Positions 30,315 through 42,000 of a stretch of DNA of 64,000 nt are shown here, piece by piece (the first letter of the stretch is position 1; every line of letters begins with the position of its first letter). Both the position numbers and the translations under genes were made by a program. The DNA comes from Prunus persica (Eukaryota; Streptophyta; Magnoliopsida; Rosales; Rosaceae), in contig NC_034010.1 of assembly GCF_000346465.2 (NCBI RefSeq), positions 11,948,945 to 12,012,944 of the forward strand, written 5' to 3'. The notes under the pieces are model-generated. The model was not told where the DNA came from. It did not search any database and saw nothing but the letters and a program-made list of their open reading frames with translations.

Positions 30315-31168
30315 TCCGTCCCTTTCTCCCCCATCCCATCTTCTCGAGTTCTCTGATATCCCCCCCCTTTCGCGATCTACCTCTCCTTCGAGAGGCTTCT
30401 CGAGTCCAGGCCCTGCGATGCCGATCAGACCGAGCTCATCGATCGCTCTCTCCAATTGGGCTCTGTGCTCCTCGAGGCTGCTAATCGTTCTGCGAGAAAA
30501 CCAGCCTCCAAGCACAACTCTCTCACCTGTACTCTCCCCCCAAACCCCCCTCCAAGCACAATTTGTATATATTGATAGGGATGGGGAGCTGGGAGGAGAG
30601 TGGGACGGAGAGAGAGAGTGGGGGACGAAGAGAGGGAGAGTGCTCTGGTGGGGAAGAGGCAGGTGCGCCGCTATCACGAACACATTCAGACCACGAGCTG
30701 ACGCAAGTTGAAATCATGCTTCTCTGTTTTTCTAGTTCTGTAGTCGCCGCTAATCATGCTGCTTTGATTTTCCATTGATGTTTGCTTTGTTACTCTCAAA
30801 AAGTTTCCTTCCTTTATTTATTTATTTATTTCGATAATGAAATTTGAAATTTGAATTGTGTGTTGCTTTGTTACTCTCAATAAATCTTCCTTCTTTTTCT
30901 TTTTTCTTACAGGAATTGGGTTTTGGTGTTTCACCGACGAGCTGACGCCAGAGAGAGAGGGATGGGGTTGGTGTGGGTGCGAGTGGGGGGCTGAACAAGG
31001 GGTGCTGGGTTTGTTGGGCTGAGGAGGGGCTGGGATTTTTTAAGGTATTTTTTTAAATTTGATTTAATTTTATCATTTTATATAAATTGTTTAGGAACTG
31101 ATTAGTTAGTGGGTGGGTCCCGATTGCCCATATTGAGAATGACCCCAAACGTTTTTTGATGTTAGCTC
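29949..31168. mobile_element. 1.2-kb TIR element with probable host gene fragment
   Basis: The left end GAGCTAACATCAAAAGACCC...TCATTCTCAATATGG and the reversed right end GAGCTAACATCAAAAAACG...TCATTCTCAATATGG are inverted repeats of about 50 bp with a short mismatch zone. The element begins 5 bp after the PIF element ends. No clean target duplication is apparent. The interior has a CT microsatellite (30279-30312), a GC-rich coding-like stretch (30389-30540) and poly-T/AT-rich flanks, unlike an autonomous transposon. The superfamily is not assigned. Confidence 0.6.
30389..30540 (+). pseudogene. F-box SKIP17-like N-terminal fragment (tentative)
   Basis: One frame reads FERLLESRPCDADQTELIDR, then SLQLGSVLLEAANRSARK and ASKHNSLTCTLPP. 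From memory this resembles the N-terminal part of plant SKIP17-type F-box proteins, just ahead of the F-box, but I cannot run a search. The frame upstream contains a TGA, and after TLPP it turns into low-complexity Pro codons without an F-box. The fragment therefore cannot work as a gene. It sits inside a TIR element, which suggests transposon capture. Confidence 0.45.
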
Positions 31169-31338
31169 ATTTCTAAATTTGTAGAGTGAGGGAGTGACCA
31201 CAGTTTTGATATATTGGTGTCTATTTTTATTGGAGCTGATTTTGTTTGCCTAACCTTACCAACACTCAGGGTAGATTCCTGGTAAATAATATTGCAACTC
31301 TTGCGCTTTTAGAAATTGTGTGTATAGTTTTGAGAAAT

Positions 31339-31473
31339 AGTACTAGAGAAACTAACTTTTAAGATATATCAACTGATGTGGCAGTGTTTTAATTTTAGAA
31401 CTTATTTATTCATAATAAATAAGATATTGTCATATATTAGTTGACACTTAAAAGTTGGTGTATCTCTAGTACT
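31339..31473. mobile_element. 135-bp foldback MITE
   Basis: The left end AGTACTAGAGAAACTAACTT and the reversed right end AGTACTAGAGATACACCAAC continue into a nearly complete hairpin (ACTTTTAAG, CAACT..ATATGAC pairing), with a small central loop around 31395-31410. It has no coding capacity. The rest of 31169-32091 is AT-rich and I see no gene in it. Confidence 0.6.
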
Positions 31474-32091
31474 ACTGTGGAAAACAACACACAAAATAAG
31501 AGTAAGACAAAAGAAAACTAATATTACACAAAATGGGTCATGTAATTTTAATATAAAATTGCTACAAACTCTTGTCAACCCTGGAAAGTTCAGTCCAAGT
31601 GGACGAGACATGCTCTCTCTTATTAAAAATGCTATACATGTACACCATGCTTTTGTCCTCAAATTTGGACTCGTTATACAGTATAGACTACTTTATTTAT
31701 ATACTTGGCTAAGAGTTCGATTATTTTCCTCCCCTTCTCTTAAATGGAAATCATCTCTAGTTCTTTTCACCCCTAACAACATATGGAACTGCTGAGTTCA
31801 TAACTTTTCTATTGTTTATCTTTTAATGCATACAATTATATCTTGGTTTTTTACTGGGTAATTCAAAACTTGGAAACTCCTTCGACGACTTTACAAAAAA
31901 GGATTTAGGTTTTTTTTGCTAAAAAGTCAGTATAGTATGAATACCTATTTGATACGATATAGGTTTTTTTTTTTTTAATTTAAAAATTTATTGAAAGGAT
32001 TTTTAATTATTTGTATTGGCACTATTAATTTTGCCACAAAATTCTCAGAGGTTTAATAATTTGCTTTTACAAATACCATGATCGTTTTCAG

Positions 32092-32530
32092 AAATCTCTC
32101 TTTCTGGAGGCAGATTCCAGAGCCGTTTAAGGGAAATTCGTAGTCGAGCTACCGATGTTCATGATAAGGAAAAGGGAATCAAGATTACTGAGAAGGATTG
32201 GGAAAAGTTGAATGTACAATTGCTTCATACAACAATTTTCCTACTGCTGCTGGATTGGCTTCCTCAGCAGCTGGTTTTGCATGTCTTGGTAACGGATAAT
32301 ACCCTATTTTGGATCATATTATTGTTAATTTGTTATATGATTAGTGCCTTAACTTTGAGAACTCATGACTCTGTTAATAATGTTACTTGGGTACTGGATT
32401 AATCATTCTTTGCCAATAGATAGTAGTTAAGCAATGAGCATATCATAGCTAAGCCTCTGTTTCTACTTGCAGTTTTTGCCCTCGCAAAGTTAATGAATGC
32501 AAATGAAGATCACAGCCAGCTTTCTGCTAC
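32092..32530 (+). pseudogene. Mevalonate diphosphate decarboxylase (MVD) two-exon fragment
   Basis: Exon-like pieces 32092-32288 and 32473-32530 are bounded by TTTTCAG, GGTAACGG and CTTGCAG splice signals. The first reads [34 protein letters not shown] and, after a one-base shift, [20 protein letters not shown]. The second reads [32 protein letters not shown] is the GHMP-family nucleotide-binding signature of MVD, which makes isopentenyl diphosphate from mevalonate 5-diphosphate. Only about 85 residues remain and the frame is broken, so it is inactive. Retained introns show that it arose by DNA duplication, not reverse transcription. It abuts the transposon-domain relic at about 32550. Confidence 0.82.
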
Positions 32531-32552
32531 TGTAATCAATCTGAGATTTTAA

Positions 32553-33645
32553 TAAGCCATCGCAATCTGACTAAGTTTTACAGAATACTTAACACAATAG
32601 TAAGTGCTGATATCGACCCTGAAGAACGTCTCCTTGACAGTAGCTTAATTGATTTTGACAGAGCAAGCCTCCTTTATGCCATTGGGAATAATAATGTGTC
32701 CATTGATCAGCCCGCCCACATTTTCCGAGCCATTTGCCTGGCTGCAAGCCCAGACGACTACTACGAAACTCATTCCCTGCCTTTTGGGTCGTTGATCACT
32801 AGGTTTGCCATGGCGTCTAAGGTGCGAATTGATCCTACGGATCAGGTTAAACAACTTATGCCACCTATCAACTAGATGATGTTTCATAATGATGAGACAG
32901 ATGAAACAAGTGAAGAATCTGTTGTTGGATTTACTCCTCCTCCTGCACCTGCTTCGGAGCCAAGTCCTCCACAGCTTAATCAGCCTTCTCTTTCCCAGAC
33001 GAAAAGCTTTGAGAAGTTTTCCATAAAGCTGAGAAAGCGCATGGCCCGACTTGCCAATGAGGTCGTTAAGCTCACCGGTTGCGTACATTGGGGCATCCCA
33101 TTGAAAGAACCATTTACAGGTCATTCTAATGTTGAGCTTGCTTTAGTTTATATGTGTTTTTGTCCTTTTCAGCTTTGTTAAACCCTGTCTTCAACTTTCA
33201 TTTCTAATCCATTGATTATCTATGAATTGTTAGGTTTTTGTTTCCATTTGTTTATTCAGTTGTTCTTCTTTTATACCCTCTCATTGGTTTCTGCTCCTCT
33301 GTCTTATGATTTTCCACTTCCACTTATCACTCCCTTGTCATACACACTTGCAGTACAAGATAAATAGAATCTGAAGTTTGCCTTGTTCTGGATGATAAAT
33401 AGAATTCTATTTAGTTATATATTTTCAAAGATACAAGTTAAATAAAGACGATGTAGCGAGCACCATAAGCTTCAAAAGAATTTTCCTAGTTCTAGGCTTA
33501 AGTATATTTTTTATCTAAAGGACCTCTGAGTTGACTGCAGGAACTGATTCAGCCTAATACTGTAAAAGAATTGTCCCTTGAATATCTTTTTATGTACAGC
33601 TGGTAAGAAAATTTTCGGGTTTTTACTGGTGGAAGGAGAGTAATA
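32553..33645 (+). pseudogene. Third, decayed copy of the transposon-domain gene
   Basis: Pieces align with the 18350 gene: KFYRILNTIVSADIDP, FDRASLLYAIGNNNVSID, IFRAICLAAS and SLPFGSLITRFAMASK. A stop (TAG at about 32873) follows MPPIN. The frame then continues in a Pro-rich and basic stretch (PSPPQLNQPSLSQ, FEKFSIKLRKRMARLANE) to a splice donor at ACAG|GTCATT (33119/33120). The last exon at 33601-33645 reads AGKKIFGFLLVEGE, matching GGKNFRGFSLVAS of the intact copies. The N-terminal half is missing. Similarity to A is clearly lower than A to A', so it split off earlier. Confidence 0.72.
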
Positions 33646-34141
33646 AACTTGAAGTTAGCAACTAGCACCGAATGCTTCTGTGGTTAGTGATTTAGTATTG
33701 AAGAGAAGCTCTGTTTCTGATCATATATGTAAAATTGATTTTGATTGCATTAATTAGTAAAAAAGATCAGCTCTGTTTCAGATCATATATGTATTCTTTA
33801 GTCAACTAATGAGATGGGGTGGTTAACATTTATTTAAGTGTGACTGGAACAGTTTTGAGTGATGAATTTTCCTATTTTCACTAGGGAGCTGCCTTTGAAT
33901 TTGATATTTTCGGGAGTGATTCGATGCTTTTCTCTCTTTCGAAAACTTAACAAAATTAAATATTCACAATATTCCCCATCGTCTGTATAATAAAAATGAA
34001 ACTGCTTCTACATGTGATTATGAACTCCAACACATCTTGTGTCCTTGTGGTTGTAATAGTCAGCAGTTAATGCACTTCTTTGCTGCTTTAGTGGATGTTT
34101 TTTATGCTTTACTTTCTCTCTGTTATTGTGCTGAAGAAAAT

Positions 34142-34425
34142 ATGGAGGTTAAACAAGAAAATGATGAGAATTTTATTCCCAACTCACATACTACGACACA
34201 TCTATCAACTTAAATTTCCGGCTTGCATCCAAATAAGAAAGCGAAAAGGATCCATTGGCACAAGCAATTGGCGAGGCGGCAGACCGAACCTCAGTAGATT
34301 GCAAGTTTTGAAGGCCGTACACATTTTATTGAATACTAATCCAGAAGAGGTCCTTCTACTCAAATATCTTCCTGATGATGAGAAGACAGAGTGGATAATA
34401 CTGGTTATTACTCAATCCTGGGTCT
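34142..34425 (+). pseudogene. Third, decayed copy of the small companion gene
   Basis: It starts MEVKQENDENFIPNSHTT, as in the 20192 gene, then hits TAA after HLST. Further on, LSRLQVLKAVHILLNTNPEE and KYLPDDEKTEWIILVITQS read through in one frame. This is the only copy with that C-terminal stretch uninterrupted, and it shows what the ancestral protein end looked like. A CT microsatellite follows at 34503-34525, as in the other copies. Confidence 0.65.
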
Positions 34426-34798
34426 AACTTTCTTGATAAATGATACTGAGCCAATTATTCTCAGGGGTTTAAACTTTTGCATAGAGTCACTTATCAGCAT
34501 TTACTCTCTCTCTCTCTCTCTCTCATTGATCCAGTATTAGGAGTGATCTTGCGTTTTATTCTTTTCATATACAATATTATTTATATCCTTTTATGTCCTT
34601 TTACACACACTGAGCTTCTTGACATGTTATGGGCTTTTAATCATGCTTCGAAGACATACTTTAAATCCATTTATATATCTTCTTTATCTATTTATTTCTC
34701 TTGTTTGAGAGGAGGTATTATTTCTCTTGTTCATTATAGGTTTCTTTGTAATTCACATATATAAATCGAATGAGTTTCAATAAGAAAGTGTAGCCGAT

Positions 34799-35004
34799 TA
34801 CTGCAATATACAGAAGGCTGTCTCATCTGAAAGTAGAGCACAAGTGTGTGTGCTCCATGGACAGCTTGATAGGTTGAGGAAAGGAAGAAACCACAAGAGC
34901 AATGAAGGCAATTATGTTTCACCACTTATACCCCGGGATGATCCACAGAACGAAATGGAAAACCACGTCTTGATTTGTCACTTGAAGGAAATCATTGTAA
35001 ACTA
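34799..35004 (+). other. Possible coding remnant of unknown identity
   Basis: A frame stays open for about 66 codons to a TAG: VSSESRAQVCVLHGQLDRLR, then SPLIPRDDPQNEMENHVLIC. Its composition is protein-like, with no low complexity. It may be an exon remnant following the third-copy pair. There is no start codon in a good context and I cannot name a family. Confidence 0.25.
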
Positions 35005-35143
35005 GCCAGCCAGATGCACCAACAGAGTGCCTGTTGCGCTCCAAAAATGTCACCCTTCCGCCGGTGAGGCAGCACAACAAAGCAATTTTCCCTTTGCATT
35101 TCCCTCCACTCCTGCTACAAATTCATGCTTACAACACAACGTA

Positions 35144-35300
35144 AGGTGCCGACACACCAATTATCTCAAAAAAACCAAAAAGAGAATTGGCATAGCTTGG
35201 AAGTATTAAACACTTTGGGATAGGCATCATGATCATTTTCTTGAAATTATGACATATTTTGGTATGCTAAAATCAAACACTAGTGTGTCGGGACCTTTGC
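35144..35300. mobile_element. ~157-bp MITE-like inverted repeat
   Basis: AAGGTGCCGACACACCAA near 35144 and the reversed AAGGTCCCGACACACTAG near 35300 form terminal inverted repeats of about 16 bp with one or two mismatches. The interior is AT-rich and non-coding. Family and target duplication are not clear. Confidence 0.4.
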
Positions 35301-35303
35301 CTT

Positions 35304-35304
<1 letters not shown>

Positions 35305-35346
<42 letters not shown>

Positions 35347-35480
35347 CGTTGAAAAGGAAGCGATAGTCTAAACTAGATGAGAGTGTGGTTTCTCACATAC
35401 ACTATATATATATATGGCGTTGAAAAGGAAGCGATAGTTTAAACTAGATGAGAGTGTGGTTTCTTACATACACTACCAAG
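35305..35480. repeat. (TA)n microsatellite and 65-bp direct repeat
   Basis: A (AT)n run at 35306-35342 is followed by two direct copies of GCGTTGAAAAGGAAGCGATAG...GTGTGGTTTC, starting at about 35346 and 35418, separated by another short TA run. A GGTTCGAACCT Pol III B-box-like word at about 35492 suggests a SINE-related unit. 35500-36600 is AT-rich spacer in which I see no gene. Confidence 0.55.
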
Positions 35481-36599
35481 ATGCCATGAAGGTTCGAACC
35501 TGAAATCATTAGTTTGCAAATCAAATTTTTTTTCTTACCAGGAACAGTTAATCATTATTGTCTTAGATATGTCTATTGAGATTTTAAATTACCTCATTCA
35601 CCTAAGTACCAATTTCACCTTCTCTTCTTCTTTTGACTTGTAAGTCTACTTTTCTTTGTAGTGCATTTGAGACTAGAAAAAGACGAGCCCATATTTGACT
35701 AAAACAATTAAGTCATCACTTGTCTACTTCCATCATGAAGAGAGTTTTTTTTTTCCTTTAATTGTTTTTTAACCAGAAACTCTGGTATTGACTGAGAAAG
35801 AGTCTGGAGTACGTTCTATAACTAGAGGATTTCGTAAGATTAACTCCTTATTGAATGTTACAGCACACAAGCGCACACCCTGCATACTGAAGGTGAAAGA
35901 TTTACACTTTGGAAGCCCCCCTCCCCTCCCCTACATTATTTAGTGGGAAAAAAAAAAAAAAAAAGGAAAAAGTATAGAATGAGGGTAACAAGAACCAAAG
36001 CTACTATTTCTTTTTTGGGTATACAAGCGATAGTCTCTGAACTCATTAAACTAATGTAACTTACACGGAAAGGGGTTTGAAGTTCGGTGTAAGGGGTAAG
36101 CTCACCGTCCTATCCAATTAGCCTAACCCACATTTGCAGATGTATACAAATACAATGATATAGTCCAAACTACTCTAAATCTAAACTACTATATTACTTT
36201 CCTTTTATAGTCAATATATATGACTTTTGCCCTTCAAACTAATTATGTCTTACCTACAAGCCATTATTTTATTTTATTTATAAATAAAACCCAATTTTTA
36301 TAAGTAAAATCCAATGATTGGATCTGACTCATCAATTTACCTAATTAAACTAAAAAATCTGATTTATTGTACTTTTTTTAGATTAAAAAATAATTATGGA
36401 TAATTAATCTACCTATACAATGTCGGCCAATTCTTATACCTACAAAATATAGGTAAATTGGTACACTTTTTCAATTTTATAAATAACGTGCCTATTTTTT
36501 CATAACTAATGTACCTATTTATTTTATAGAACTAATTCAATAGTAACGTTTTTTTTAAATATAGAAATAATGTACCTATTTTCTTTAAAAATATTTACG

Positions 36600-37370
36600 T
36601 ATTCAGAATCTCGCCCCTATTCTGACTGAGAATTGCTCCTCAACCAATCAATATGCATCTCACCACCCAAGCTCTCTTTCTTCACTGGGACTGTGTTTTG
36701 TTCTTTAGTTTGTTTTTTTTTTTTTCCTTTCCATTTTAGTTGTTGTTTGATTTTTAAACTTGGGTTTTTTAATAACCATTATATTATCATTTATTTCCAA
36801 GGGTGGGTGACCACAAATTCCTTGGACCACAGAGTAATTCATATACTAATCATTTAACGAGCAACAAAACAAATCAAATCAAAGAATCCAAATGCAAAAT
36901 GAAGGAAGCTGCTCCGAAACTCTATGATCAGATATCCAACACTAAATATACTTAAGTGTTTCTTGATCATCACTATAATAAGAGAAACTTCCGTGTTGTA
37001 AGACCCCATGTTTAACCTAAATTATAGGGGCATTTCAAAAGACTTGGTCAATAACCAAACTCCCATACTATAGTTGTTGAATAAAAACCCAATATTCATT
37101 TATTAGTATCAATAAATATATAGGTATTATATTAATATTCGGTTGAGTAGAGATATTTCCATATGTTTCACTGAAGTCAAGTTCACATTTGCAAGAAGAT
37201 ATTTGTAACTTGTGCCTAGGGGATGGGATGCAAAGCCATTGATTGAGTGGACATGGGAAGACACCTTACCAAGTCAAGTAAGGGCAATACCTGCAAGTCA
37301 GTTGGAGCACGCGTTGAAGGGCAAATCATGATATCAAGTCTAAGTCTTCATTTATCTTTTTCCACATAGT
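36600..37370 (+). repeat. RLP upstream unit ahead of copy 2
   Basis: A diverged copy of the 937-7316 unit: TCTCGCCCCTATTCTGACTG near 36609, ATCAAATCAAAGAATCC, GACCCCATG at 37003, CTTGGTCAATAACC, and GGAGCACGCGTTG near 37305. It shows that the second RLP gene moved with its own, already different, upstream repeats. 37371-38280 holds R1-related sequence (37757-37975) and no gene. 38290-38660 matches another piece of the unit (GAAAATTTGGTATAGTCC). Confidence 0.7.
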
Positions 37371-38956
37371 GACATGAATTAAAGTGGTGAGTCTCTCTTC
37401 CTTTTTGTTCACCTGTGTCCTTCATATTCACTTTTCAGTCTTTCATTTGAAAACACTACAATAGCACACTTTCCAAAGAGATTCCCAAGCAGCTTATTGA
37501 CCTTTCGAGTTCGGGGAAATTAGCAAGTGGAAAAATAATTTTCCGGAGCTTTGTCTCTATGACCAGTTGGCTTTTCAAAGAAAGAAAAAACATAAAAATG
37601 GTAAAATAAAGTAATTGAGCAATTAAAAAAGGAAAAGGAAAAAAAAAAAATTACCGTTTGTTGACGTTTGAGTTAAATGCGGATGTGCAAAGTCTTAAAA
37701 TTCTAGTTTACACTCAAGTATGTAGACTTAACAATCTTTTTGTGGAACCAAAAAATGGACTTGATTTCAAATTACAATGTGTGGCTCTGTTTTGGTCATC
37801 TATTTGCGACGTACAGCTTCTCCTTGTAAATGTGTGGCTCTGTTTTGGTCATTCTTTCTTTTCATAATTCAACATCTTATTCTGAGCACATGGTAGAAGA
37901 TGCCTTTTTGTAGACAGACTTTTTGTATTTGGTCAGGCTTGCAATGCTCTATTTTGTATTTGGTCAGAATTGTGTCACCGAGAGTATACAATTCTCTTTA
38001 TATTAAAAAATTAACCAAAATTTTAAAAATAGTATTTTTATTTTATTGAAATTAAAAAATAGTAGTATGAACACTACATCTATCATCCTCCTTTTTCCAG
38101 CAAAAGAAATCCTAGTAGATCTTTCTCAGCAAACTCTTCATCATTTCTCACTAGTCTAATCGGCCAGCCAACACCTTCTTGACGTGTGAGTTACATATGG
38201 TTGTGGAGACTTAAAAGTCTTTGAAAATTCTACCGCGCTCCAGGTGCATCAATGCGCCATTAATTAAACCTAATGTGTACGTTGCGTAGGTTTTTTTCTT
38301 CTTCTTTAAAGAAAATTTGGTATAGTCCACTTCTGATGACATAAGTGAAATTGGGTTACAAGATGCCACCCGAGATTCTTATTTTTTGTGGGACCCACCC
38401 TGAACTCTTAAGTAGAAAATACCTAAATTTTGTATAACATTAAGAAACAAAAAATTAAAATTAAAATAACATGGTGATAAGAAGCAAAACCCTTCAAAGA
38501 ACGAACAATGGGGAAACCAAAAAAAAAAAAAAAAAAACATGCATACAATTGACAAAAATCAATTTGGTTGCTGTTGAGAATTAAAGTAGTGGAATATTAA
38601 TTTAAGTATTGTGATCATCATTCATTTCATCCATGCCATCATAATTAATTTGGTTTCGGTAATTGTTATTCCTGCATCTTACTTTTTAGCTCGTGCATCA
38701 TAATTAATTTGGTTTCTGTAAGTTATGATTACCTCCATAATAAAGAGATTCGAATCCAAAGTATTAGGAATTTTCTTTAGCAAGTGATTTGTATTCTTAT
38801 TTGTAAGAACTTAGAATTACGCCTTGACATTATAGTCTCAGTGTGATTTCCATAACATTAATTTTGCATTGTATATAGCAGATAATTTACTCCTTTATAT
38901 GGCTCTGCTTTAGCTAAATCGTGTTTTTCTTTGTAAAGACTTTCTTCCTTTTTCCC

Positions 38957-38965
38957 TATATATAT
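38957..38965 (+). promoter_or_regulatory. Candidate TATA box of RLP copy 2
   Basis: CCCTATATATATCTGATGCAAG corresponds to the element at 7219-7227 of copy 1 and lies 84-92 bp upstream of the ATG at 39049. Between this box and the last ~10 bp before ATG the two genes differ by indels and substitutions. Confidence 0.55.
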
Positions 38966-39048
38966 CTGATGCAAGTGAGCATACACGGAGACAACCATAT
39001 ATCAATATACACTTGCAGTGTTTTTGCACGTGCTTTTGATCAATTAAC

Positions 39049-42000
39049 ATGAAGGGCGACGGAAGGTGCTTGAAACTCTTTCTTGCATTATCGATCCTTT
39101 TCCTACAAAACGTAAAAGGAGGAGAAGTTGGCCACAGCCACAGCCACAGCCACAGCCTCAGAGATGCTAAAGTGACAGTGAGGAGGTGCATAGAGAGGGA
39201 AAGGCAAGCACTACTTGCATTCAAACGTGGCCTGGTGGATGACAGTGAGGTGGATGAGTCCAATCCTCTCTCAACTTGGGGTTCAGAAGCCGAGAAACAA
39301 GATTGTTGCAGATGGGAAGGAGTCTATTGTAGCAACCAAACTGGCCATGTGATTCAACTTCATCTTGAATATTCTTCCTATGATGAGATGATTCTTGGAT
39401 ATTCTTTCCAAGGTAAGATGATTAGTCCTAAACTGATTGAGTTGCAGCATTTACAATATTTGCACCTTGCATCCATTGATTTCTATGAGAGCCAAATTCC
39501 TGATTTCATTGGTTCTCTAACCAATCTAAGAAACCTCAGTCTCTCTTCCTGTAATTTGGTTGGTCAAATTCCAAGTTCGTTTGGAAACCTCACGCAATTG
39601 CAATATCTCGACCTCAGCTATAATTATCAGCTTCAACCAGAAAATCTCAATTGGCTCCCTGCCCTTTCTTCTTTAACGTATTTGGACCTTTCAGTCATTG
39701 ATTTCAATGGGAGCCAAATTCCCGATTTCATTGGTTCTCTAACCAATCTAAGAAACCTCAGTCTCAGATTCTGTGATTTGGTTGGTCCAATTCCAAGTTC
39801 GTTTGGAAACCTCACGCAATTGCAACATCTCAACCTCGGCTATAATCAGCTTCAACCAGAAAATCTCAATTGGCTCCCTGCTCTTTCTTCTTTAACGTTT
39901 TTGGACCTAAGCGAAAACTTCAATGGGAGCCAAATTCCCGATTTCATTGGTTCTCTAACCAATCTAAGGTACCTCAGTCTCAGTTTCTGTAATTTGGTTG
40001 GTCCAATTCCAAGTTCGTTTGGAAACCTCACGCAATTGCAACATCTCAACCTCGGCTATAATCAGCTTCAACCAGAAAATCTCAATTGGCTCCCTGCTCT
40101 TTCTTCTTTAACGGATTTGTACCTAGCCGGAAACTTCAATGGGAGCCAAATTCCCGATTTCATTGGTTCTCTAACCAATCTAAGAAACCTCAGTCTCAGA
40201 TTCTGTGATTTGGTTGGTCCAATTCCAAGTTCGTTTGGAAACCTCACGCAATTGCAACATCTCGACCTCAGCTATAATCAGCTTCAACCAGAAAATCTCA
40301 ATTGGCTCCCTGCTCTTTCTTCTTTAACGTTTTTGGACCTAAGCGAAAACTTCAATGGGAGCCAAATTCCCGATTTCATTGGTTCTCTAACCAATCTAAG
40401 GTACCTCAGTCTCAGTTTCTGTAATTTGGTTGGTCAAATTCCAAGTTCTTTTGGAAACCTGACGCAATTGCAAAATCTCGACCTCAGCAATAATCAGCTT
40501 CAACCAGAAAATCTCAATTGGCTCCCTGCTCTTTCTTCGTTAACGGATTTGGACCTAAGCAGAAACAATCTCAGTACTGTTTTCGATTGGCCAGAAGCAG
40601 TACTTAATAAGCTCCCTAAACTAGTAGTATTGGCCTTGGAGAACTGTAGTCTTCCTCCTCCTCCTCCTCCTCCTACTCTTTACAAAACAAATTCTTCTAC
40701 ATCTCTTGCGTATGTTGATCTCTCTGACAACCATCTCACTTCTTCAATATTTCTTTGGTTGTCCAACTACAGTACAAGCCTTGTTGCTCTTGGCCTCTCC
40801 AACAATCATCTATCTGGTTTCATTCCCAATTTCATTGGAAACATGAGCTCTCTTGTGGATCTGGATCTCTCCAACAATAATCTAACTGGTTTCATTCCCG
40901 ATTTCATTGGAAACATGAGCTCTCTTGTGCATCTGGATCTCTCTGACAACCACATTGAAGGAGCGAATCCAAATTCGTTTGCAAGGCTGTGTAATTTGCA
41001 AACATTGTCGCTTCAAACAAATCATCTGAGTGGACAATTATCCAAGTTTGTTCAACTATTGCCTAGATGTGCACAAAACTCGTTAAAGGATTTGCAACTG
41101 TCTGAGAATGTTCTTGCGGGGTCATTAAACAATCTTACAAGCTTCTCATCTTTGGGATTCTTGAATCTTAGCGCCAATCAATTAAGCGGAAAAATACCTG
41201 AAAGTATTGGGCAAATGTCCAAACTATGGTGCATCGATTTCAGCATGAACTCTTTGGAAGGGGTGGTTTCTGAAACTCATTTCTCAAAACTCTCTGATTT
41301 ATATCAGTTGGATTTATCCTATAACTCACTAGTTTTAAATTTTCATTCTGATTGGGTTCCTCCCTTCCAGTTGAATTACATATATTTGGCCTCCTGCAAT
41401 GTCGGTCCTCTTTTCCCAAAATGGCTTCAAACTCAAAATGATTCTTACCATCTTGATATTTCTAATGCTGGAATTTCTGATATCCTTCCAAGTTGGTTTT
41501 GGAGTAATTTTCGTAACGCGGAAATTATTAATCTCTCACAAAACCAAATAAGAGGAATAGAAGGTTCAATTCCCTCAATTCCGTCAGAAGTCCATCATCT
41601 GGATCTCTCTAATAATAACATTTCAGGGTCGCTTTCTTTCCTATGTGCAAGTGCAGATATGAGTTTAACAATTCTTAATCTTTCAAGCAACAGTTTTTCT
41701 GGAGAACTTCCAGATTGCTGGAGCCATTTGGAGACTCTAGTCATGCTTGATTTGAGTTACAATGCTTTTTCTGGAAAAATGCCCATGACAATAGGCTCTT
41801 TATTTCAAATGCAAACTTTGAAATTAAGACGCAACCGATTTGTTGGAGAATTGCCTTCATCGTTGAAGAACTGCGCAAGTTTAGAAGTTATTGATCTGGG
41901 AGATAATAAATTATCAGGACCAATACCTGCATGGTTAGGTGTGAGCTTCAAGAATTTGGTTATCCTTATGCTTTCTACTAATCACTTCAATGGAAGCATG

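Noticed and set aside
30153..30683. 176-residue minus-strand ORF rich in Arg-Glu and Gly
   Set aside because: It is the complement of the CT microsatellite and pyrimidine-rich stretch; the F-box-like reading on the plus strand explains the only protein-like part.
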